Positions 5,201-9,103 of a DNA stretch of 9,103 nucleotides are shown here, in pieces. A model generated the notes under the pieces. The model saw nothing but the letters and a program-made list of their open reading frames with translations, did no database searches and had not been told where the DNA came from. The translations under genes were made by a program, and so were the position numbers. The DNA lies in NCBI GenBank assembly GCA_030618475.1, contig JAUXDG010000093.1, positions 1 to 9,103 of the forward strand. Direction: 5' to 3'. How positions within the stretch are numbered: the first letter of the stretch is position 1; each line of letters starts with the position of its first letter. Origin of the DNA: Gammaproteobacteria bacterium (GTDB lineage Bacteria > Pseudomonadota > Gammaproteobacteria > DSM-19610).

Positions 5201-6946
5201 TCAGCCCCCCACGTCCAGGTCGGTATCGCCACCCTTCGAGATATCACCCTTTACCTGGGCTAATTGTGAACTGCCGGCAGATTCAGGCTTTGTCAGTTCG
5301 GGTGCAGTGGCCTGCGGTAGCGCGTTGTAAACGTGTACATCCCGCTGCGGGAACGGAATGGAGACGCCTTGCTTGTCAAAGCGCTGCTTCACGCTACGCG
5401 TCAGGTCCCAGTAGACTTCCCAGTAATCGGCAGTCTTGACCCACGGGCGGCACACGAAGTTGACCGAGGAGTCGCCCAGTTCGTGGACGCTGATGACCGG
5501 CTCGGGATCTTTCAGTACCAGCGGGTGTTCGCTGACGACATCTTCCAGGATGGCTTGTGCTTTTTCGATATCATCATCGTAGCCAATGCCGAAAACCAGG
5601 TCGACACGGCGGGTATCGGTACCGGTGACATTGGTGATGGAATCAGACCAGACATTGTTATTGGGAATGATCACGGCCTTGTTGTCCGGTGTGTGGACCA
5701 GCACGGACAGCAGGTTCATCGAATGCACCTTGCCGAGTACGCCGCCGACTTCGACCAGGTCACCGATATCGAACGGCTTGAAGACCATGATCAGGATACC
5801 GCTGGCAAAATTGCCCAGCGAATTCTGCAGGGCAAAAGCAATGACAAAGCCGGCTGCGCCAATAACCGCCAGCAGTGGTCCGACGTTGATTTCCAGCGCC
5901 GCCAGACCAATGAGCACCCCGACCGCCAACACCAGACGCCGTACCGATACCACCAGGAAATCTCCCAGCAGCTGGGAGGTTTGCCGGGATTTCGCCATGA
6001 TCCGTTCGACCGCCTTGGCGAGCAGGCGCCCCAGAAACATGAATACCAGCACGATAGTAACAAACAGTGCGATATTCTTCAGCCAGCGCAAGCCGCCTTC
6101 ATCGGCGAGCAGCCAGCCACCGATGGTCTTCAGGGTGGCCTCCATATCGGAAACATCGACCGCGATGCCGGATACGGCGGCCACATACTGTCGATACACC
6201 TCCACTTCCTCGACAGGCCCGCCCTTCGTCTCATAGGCAGCGATGACAGCAGTCGTCCGGTCTATCAGTGCCGTCTGCTGGTCTCTCAGTTCGGTCAAAT
6301 AGTCCAGAAGATTGGCACGGTCCCGGTTTCTTTCCTCGACAGCTGCATCGATTTTTTCCTTGGTTTTGTCAATCTCTTCCTTTGGCTGACCATTCTTGCT
6401 GCTCTTTTCGGGTTCAGGTTTTTCGTCAGCTTTTCCGGCAACCGCTTCGGCTTTTTTCTTTTCTTTCGCCTTTTTCGCTGCCAGAGAAATAATCTTCTGA
6501 ATCTCGGTGTCCTTTTTTACTTTATTGACAGTTGCCGTGGCTTCTTTTTTGGCTTCTTCGAGCGCCCTCTCGGCCTCCTCGACCGTTATCCGGGTCTCTC
6601 CATCAGCCGAGGGTTTTTCCGCATCCTTTTTGGCCTCATCAAGCTGCACGAAGGCATCTTCGAGCTGCTCGGCAACGGCAATCTCTTTCCTCTTGTACTT
6701 CACTGCGATATCAGCCTTGCTGATATCCGACACCTTGTCTTCCAGCAGTTTCAGCCAGGCATCGGCTTCCACCTTGAGCTGGTCGCGCATCAATGGCCGC
6801 AGTTTAAGTTCCAGTTCATCGACCGGAATCTCCGAATCAGCGGTGGTTTGTGCCTTGCCGGACGCCGTTTCCGCAATCAGGGGCATTGATACGCCACCAA
6901 GGACAATCAAAACAATCATGAATACAGGGCGTAACAGGCGATTCAT
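5201..6946 (-). CDS. MscS-family mechanosensitive channel with signal peptide and Lys/Glu-rich periplasmic domain
   Basis: A 581-residue protein. The start at 6946 is supported by GGAG (6953-6956) 6 nt upstream. A signal peptide (hydrophobic 8-24, likely cut near LIA-25) precedes a long charged helical region (about 40-245), extremely rich in Lys and Glu at 100-200 and predicted coiled coil or partly disordered in the periplasm. Membrane helices follow at about 283-307 and 326-346. The pore helix 346-380 carries the MscS pattern GPLLAVIGAAGFVIAFALQN and LGNFASGI, and the beta domain reads FKPFDIGDLVEVGGVLGKV (389-407) and AVIIPNNNVWSDSITN (424-439). The cytoplasmic alpha-beta vestibule ends near SIPFPQRDVHVY (529-540), followed by a 40-residue low-complexity tail. 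Such channels open under membrane tension and release solutes on osmotic downshock. Length and periplasmic extension exceed E. coli MscS (about 286 residues). Likely co-transcribed with egtD. Confidence 0.93.
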   Translation of the reverse strand: MNRLLRPVFMIVLIVLGGVSMPLIAETASGKAQTTADSEIPVDELELKLRPLMRDQLKVEADAWLKLLEDKVSDISKADIAVKYKRKEIAVAEQLEDAFVQLDEAKKDAEKPSADGETRITVEEAERALEEAKKEATATVNKVKKDTEIQKIISLAAKKAKEKKKAEAVAGKADEKPEPEKSSKNGQPKEEIDKTKEKIDAAVEERNRDRANLLDYLTELRDQQTALIDRTTAVIAAYETKGGPVEEVEVYRQYVAAVSGIAVDVSDMEATLKTIGGWLLADEGGLRWLKNIALFVTIVLVFMFLGRLLAKAVERIMAKSRQTSQLLGDFLVVSVRRLVLAVGVLIGLAALEINVGPLLAVIGAAGFVIAFALQNSLGNFASGILIMVFKPFDIGDLVEVGGVLGKVHSMNLLSVLVHTPDNKAVIIPNNNVWSDSITNVTGTDTRRVDLVFGIGYDDDIEKAQAILEDVVSEHPLVLKDPEPVISVHELGDSSVNFVCRPWVKTADYWEVYWDLTRSVKQRFDKQGVSIPFPQRDVHVYNALPQATAPELTKPESAGSSQLAQVKGDISKGGDTDLDVGG

Positions 6947-6970
6947 TCAGGTCTCCAGAATCAAGGAAAA

Positions 6971-6991
6971 TCAAGGGGTCAGAGTACTTGA
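6971..6991. repeat. Short repeat remnant containing GGGGTCAGAGTA
   Basis: TCAAG (6971-6975) and CTTGA (6987-6991) are inverted ends around GGGTCAGAGTA. I recall the GGGGTCAGAGT string as a common short sequence near REP-associated IS200-like (Y1) transposase genes in gammaproteobacteria. No transposase is present here, so at most this is a solitary remnant. It lies just upstream of the MscS-like gene's ribosome site. Recognition is from memory. Confidence 0.45.
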
Positions 6992-7038
6992 AATGCTCAT
7001 AATCAGTTCCGCGGCGATATGCGGGGGCGCAATGATAA

Positions 7039-7052
7039 CGTGTCAGGACACG
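7039..7052. repeat. Small palindrome CGTGTC-AG-GACACG
   Basis: Perfect 6-bp inverted arms (7039-7044 and 7047-7052) with a 2-nt centre, in the 133-bp gap between the TVP38-family gene and the MscS-like gene. The centre is too short for a stable RNA hairpin, so a protein-binding site or chance are the likely readings. No promoter boxes are clear in this gap. Confidence 0.4.
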
Positions 7053-7079
7053 CTCTTCCAGCCCCTGCACTTGAATGCA

Positions 7080-7751
7080 TTAGTCAGAATCTGTGTCGAT
7101 CACGGGACCACGCCGCAACTTGCCGATCAGGCGCGGCAGGAACGCCACCGCCGCCAGCAATGCCAGTGCCAACAGGACCTTCTGGATCAGACCCTCGCCA
7201 CCACCGACCGCCTCACGACCCGCATAACCCAGATAGCTATAGGCCATGGCGCCGGGCAGCATGCAGGTGTACGTGGCGAGCAGGTAGTGAGACAGCTTGA
7301 TGCGTGTCAATCCCAGCGCATAGTTGAGTAAATTAAACGGGAACAGGGGCACCAGGCGGGTAAAGGCGACAAAGCGCCAACCCTCATCTTCCACACCATT
7401 GATCAACTGTTTTATACGACCACCGGCTTTATCCGCGACCCAGTCGGAGGCCAGATAACGCGCTATCAGAAAGGCCAGTGTGGCACCGATGGTTGCACCG
7501 GTGAGATTGTAAAGGGTGCCCAGCACCGGCCCGAATAACGCACCGCCGGCGAGGGTCAACAGTGTGCCCGGCAGAAACAGCACGGCCGCCACGGCGTAAA
7601 CGGCCATGAACAACAGGGGTGCCCAGATACCGGCATCCTGTATCCAGCGCTCAAGGGCCGCGACGTCAAAGCGGTCCCGATAGACCACCGCCACGGCAAT
7701 ACCCGCCACCAGTATCAGCAATAGCCCGATACGTACAAATCTGCTATTCAT
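7080..7751 (-). CDS. TVP38/TMEM64 family (VTT/SNARE-associated domain) inner-membrane protein
   Basis: Start placed at ATG 7751 (223 residues), because the upstream gene ends at 7744 and the two overlap by 8 nt (ATGAATAG) with a GGGG 8 nt before. A longer in-frame start at 7802 would add 17 residues lacking family character. An N-terminal membrane anchor (5-23) is followed by the VTT core: FLPGTLLTLAGGALFG (59-74), GTLYNLTGATIGATLAFLIARYL (78-100), the amphipathic segment, FTRLVPLFPFNLLNYALGLT (130-149), and MLPGAMAYSYLG (164-175). A last helix is at 189-205 with a basic, then acidic tail (IDTDSD). Bacterial VTT proteins (DedA, YdjX/Z) are tied to lipid scrambling or carrier-lipid recycling and membrane homeostasis. 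The substrate of this one is unknown. The context with a lipid-type hydroxylase and MscS channels fits a membrane role. Confidence 0.87.
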   Translation of the reverse strand: MNSRFVRIGLLLILVAGIAVAVVYRDRFDVAALERWIQDAGIWAPLLFMAVYAVAAVLFLPGTLLTLAGGALFGPVLGTLYNLTGATIGATLAFLIARYLASDWVADKAGGRIKQLINGVEDEGWRFVAFTRLVPLFPFNLLNYALGLTRIKLSHYLLATYTCMLPGAMAYSYLGYAGREAVGGGEGLIQKVLLALALLAAVAFLPRLIGKLRRGPVIDTDSD

Positions 7752-8610
7752 CGCGATTGCCCCACGATCTGCGATTGATCGCATAGTCGCTGACCTTGCC
7801 AATGAAAGGCAAGGCCAGCATGCCGGGTAACCAGGACACCTGCTTCGTTGTCCGATAGGTGTGAATGCCGATGGTCATGCCTTGATGACCGGCACGCGGT
7901 TGATCACGATAAGTACCGAACAGGCGGTCCCACCAGGGCAGGTTAAAACCGAAGTTGCTGTTGGCTTCATCGTCTTCCACCGAATGGTGTACCCGGTGCA
8001 TGTCCGGCGTCACCACGAACCAGCGCAGCACCCGGTCCAGACCTTTTGGAAGCGCAATGTTGCCATGGTTGAACATGGCGGTTGCATTCAGGACAACCTC
8101 AAAGATCACCACCGCGACCAGCGGCGGACCCAGCACCACTATGGTGGCAAACTTGATCAACATGGACAGGATGATTTCGACGGTGTGGAAACGCGCGCCG
8201 GTGGTCACGTCATAGTCAAGATCCGCGTGGTGGACGCGGTGCAGGCGCCACAACGCCGGTACCGCGTGCACCAGCACATGCTGCAGATAGATAATGAAAT
8301 CCATGGCGATCACGGAAACCACAATGGCCAGCGGTTCGGGCACGGGGTAATAGTTCAGCAGGCCCCAGCCCTGTGCGCCGGCAAACGCGGCCACACCGAC
8401 CGCAGCGGCGGGGAACAGCAGCCGAAGGATAAAACTGTTCAGGAATACCAGGCTGAGGTTGTTAACCCAGCGCACCAGCTTCGATACCGTCAGCTCCCGT
8501 TTGGGCGCCAGGACCTCCCACATCGCCATGACAGCGAAAATGCCGAAAAAGAAGCCGAGGCGGATGGTCACCTCGTTGGTCATGATGAAATCATTCAGAT
8601 TCATGAGCAT
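7744..8610 (-). CDS. Sterol desaturase / fatty acid hydroxylase family di-iron membrane enzyme
   Basis: A 288-residue multi-pass protein with the eight-histidine pattern of the FA_hydroxylase superfamily: H111VLVH115, H124RVHH128, a later NHGN (181-184) and H205RVHH209. The conserved RFHTVE (140-145) lies between them. These histidines bind two irons that use O2 to hydroxylate or desaturate lipid C-H bonds at the membrane face. The bacterial substrate could be a fatty acyl chain, hopanoid or carotenoid-like lipid and is not predictable here. Hydrophobic helices are at about 15-30, 50-78, 91-110 and 147-172. The start ATG 8610 follows the previous stop by 6 nt, and GAGG overlaps that stop, 4 nt from the ATG. 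The ATG at 8604 is an alternative with 10-nt spacing. The gene ends inside the start of the TVP38-family gene, so all three genes look coupled. Confidence 0.9.
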   Translation of the reverse strand: MLMNLNDFIMTNEVTIRLGFFFGIFAVMAMWEVLAPKRELTVSKLVRWVNNLSLVFLNSFILRLLFPAAAVGVAAFAGAQGWGLLNYYPVPEPLAIVVSVIAMDFIIYLQHVLVHAVPALWRLHRVHHADLDYDVTTGARFHTVEIILSMLIKFATIVVLGPPLVAVVIFEVVLNATAMFNHGNIALPKGLDRVLRWFVVTPDMHRVHHSVEDDEANSNFGFNLPWWDRLFGTYRDQPRAGHQGMTIGIHTYRTTKQVSWLPGMLALPFIGKVSDYAINRRSWGNRDE

Positions 8611-8616
8611 TGCGCC

Positions 8617-9103
8617 TCAGACACCCGGCAGGTCGGCTCTGGCCAGCGCGCCATGCAGTGTCATTTGTGGGAAGGGGATCTCCCAGCCGTAGTCGCTACA
8701 GGCATCGACACACCAGCGTTGGATGGCCCGTCGCAGCCGGTTGTAGAGATCGCCCAGCTCGCCCTTGAAGTCGGCGATCACCGCCAGGTCCAGCGACGAG
8801 TTGCCGGCCTGTGCAAACTCCACCCGCAGGTTGAGCAGCTGTTCGCCATAGCCCTCCTGCTCGGCACGCTGTTGAATGTAGCGGTGAAGGATTTCGGGAA
8901 TGCGTGCGGTGCTCTCCTTCTGCAGCGAATAGCTGATCCCCAGTGTCTCCTTGATGCGAAAATTGGTGGCCAGATTACGCGGCGAATTGGCGAGAAAATC
9001 GCTGGTCTGGTAGGTCAGCAGGGAACCACCCCGCTCCACCAGCTGCACCAGCTCGTTGGAAATGCCGATCACCCTGCCACGCAAAGTCGGATCGTAGCCA
9101 TGT
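8617..9103 (-). CDS. C-terminal part of an MscS-like mechanosensitive channel, 5' end outside the window
   Basis: The frame is open to the right edge (about 161 visible residues, first codons HGYDPTLRGRVIGISN), so the start lies beyond 9103. The in-frame TTG at 9084 is internal. The visible part matches the MscS beta domain, 'LRGRVIGISNELVQLVERGG...TYQTSDFLANSPRNLATNF', where the second half stands in for the usual 'iPN...l.....i.N.S' line. The cytoplasmic alpha-beta domain follows, with 'GISYSLQKESTARIPEIL', 'LAVIADFKGELGDLYNRLRRAIQRW' and the closing 'YGWEIPFPQMTLHG' that ends most MscS vestibules. It differs clearly from the other channel in this window, so it is a paralogue rather than a copy. 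It is followed after 6 nt by the hydroxylase gene, suggesting one transcript. The membrane and pore part cannot be seen. Confidence 0.8.
   Translation of the reverse strand, partial: HGYDPTLRGRVIGISNELVQLVERGGSLLTYQTSDFLANSPRNLATNFRIKETLGISYSLQKESTARIPEILHRYIQQRAEQEGYGEQLLNLRVEFAQAGNSSLDLAVIADFKGELGDLYNRLRRAIQRWCVDACSDYGWEIPFPQMTLHGALARADLPGV

Noticed and set aside
5333..6889. Long open frame (518 codons) on the plus strand opposite the MscS-like gene
   Set aside because: It is the antisense shadow of a well-supported MscS gene. The translation shows no family motif and has odd composition (Phe/Gln/Arg-rich), as expected from reversed K/E-rich codons.
6837..7070. Minus-strand 77-codon frame spanning the gap before the MscS-like gene
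   Set aside because: Overlaps the MscS signal peptide region in another frame. No ribosome site or known motif.
6507..7331. Plus-strand open frame of 274 codons, Ser-rich
   Set aside because: Antisense to the MscS-like gene and the end of the TVP38-family gene. The Ser-rich start is the mirror of Lys/Glu/Ala codons.

Overview
The window looks like chromosomal DNA of a gammaproteobacterium, possibly an environmental, sulfur-bacterium-like lineage. This rests on moderately high GC by eye, Gram-negative protein types (Sec signal peptides, a periplasmic solute-binding protein, MscS channels), bacterial Shine-Dalgarno spacing, and short dispersed repeats of kinds I remember from gammaproteobacterial genomes. 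The species call is inference only. I see no phage, plasmid, CRISPR or complete transposon.

Left part (1-2320, + strand): the 3' part of a DASS/SLC13-family membrane transporter that enters from the left edge, then a 253-bp gap holding a striking inverted repeat (three 9-bp units facing three 9-bp units). An orphan family-3 periplasmic solute-binding protein follows, with a clear signal peptide and ribosome binding site. It converges, with one base between the stops, on a small minus-strand helical protein that resembles the hemerythrin HHE fold but lacks obvious iron ligands.

Middle (2772-3882): a minus-strand rho-independent terminator ends the transcript of a VIT1/CCC1-type membrane protein (probable Fe/Mn transporter). 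Upstream of that gene lie two adjacent long inverted repeats (3639-3756 and 3770-3864) that share an internal GACACGCTGT and look like two related miniature palindromic elements.

Right part (3883-9103, all minus strand): a same-direction run. In transcription order it is an MscS-like channel fragment cut by the right edge, a fatty-acid-hydroxylase/sterol-desaturase-type di-iron membrane enzyme, a TVP38/TMEM64 (VTT) membrane protein, a 133-bp gap, a second MscS-like channel with a signal peptide and a Lys/Glu-rich periplasmic region, EgtD (histidine N-alpha-methyltransferase of ergothioneine synthesis) and a small DUF211 protein. Several junctions overlap (13 nt for egtD/DUF211, 8 nt for desaturase/VTT) or nearly touch (6 nt for MscS/desaturase), so translational coupling is likely. 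The theme is membrane mechanics and lipid handling plus a thiol-antioxidant step and a possible metal link. The most interesting unit is the overlapping egtD-DUF211 pair, with no egtB in view and a VIT-family transporter just downstream.
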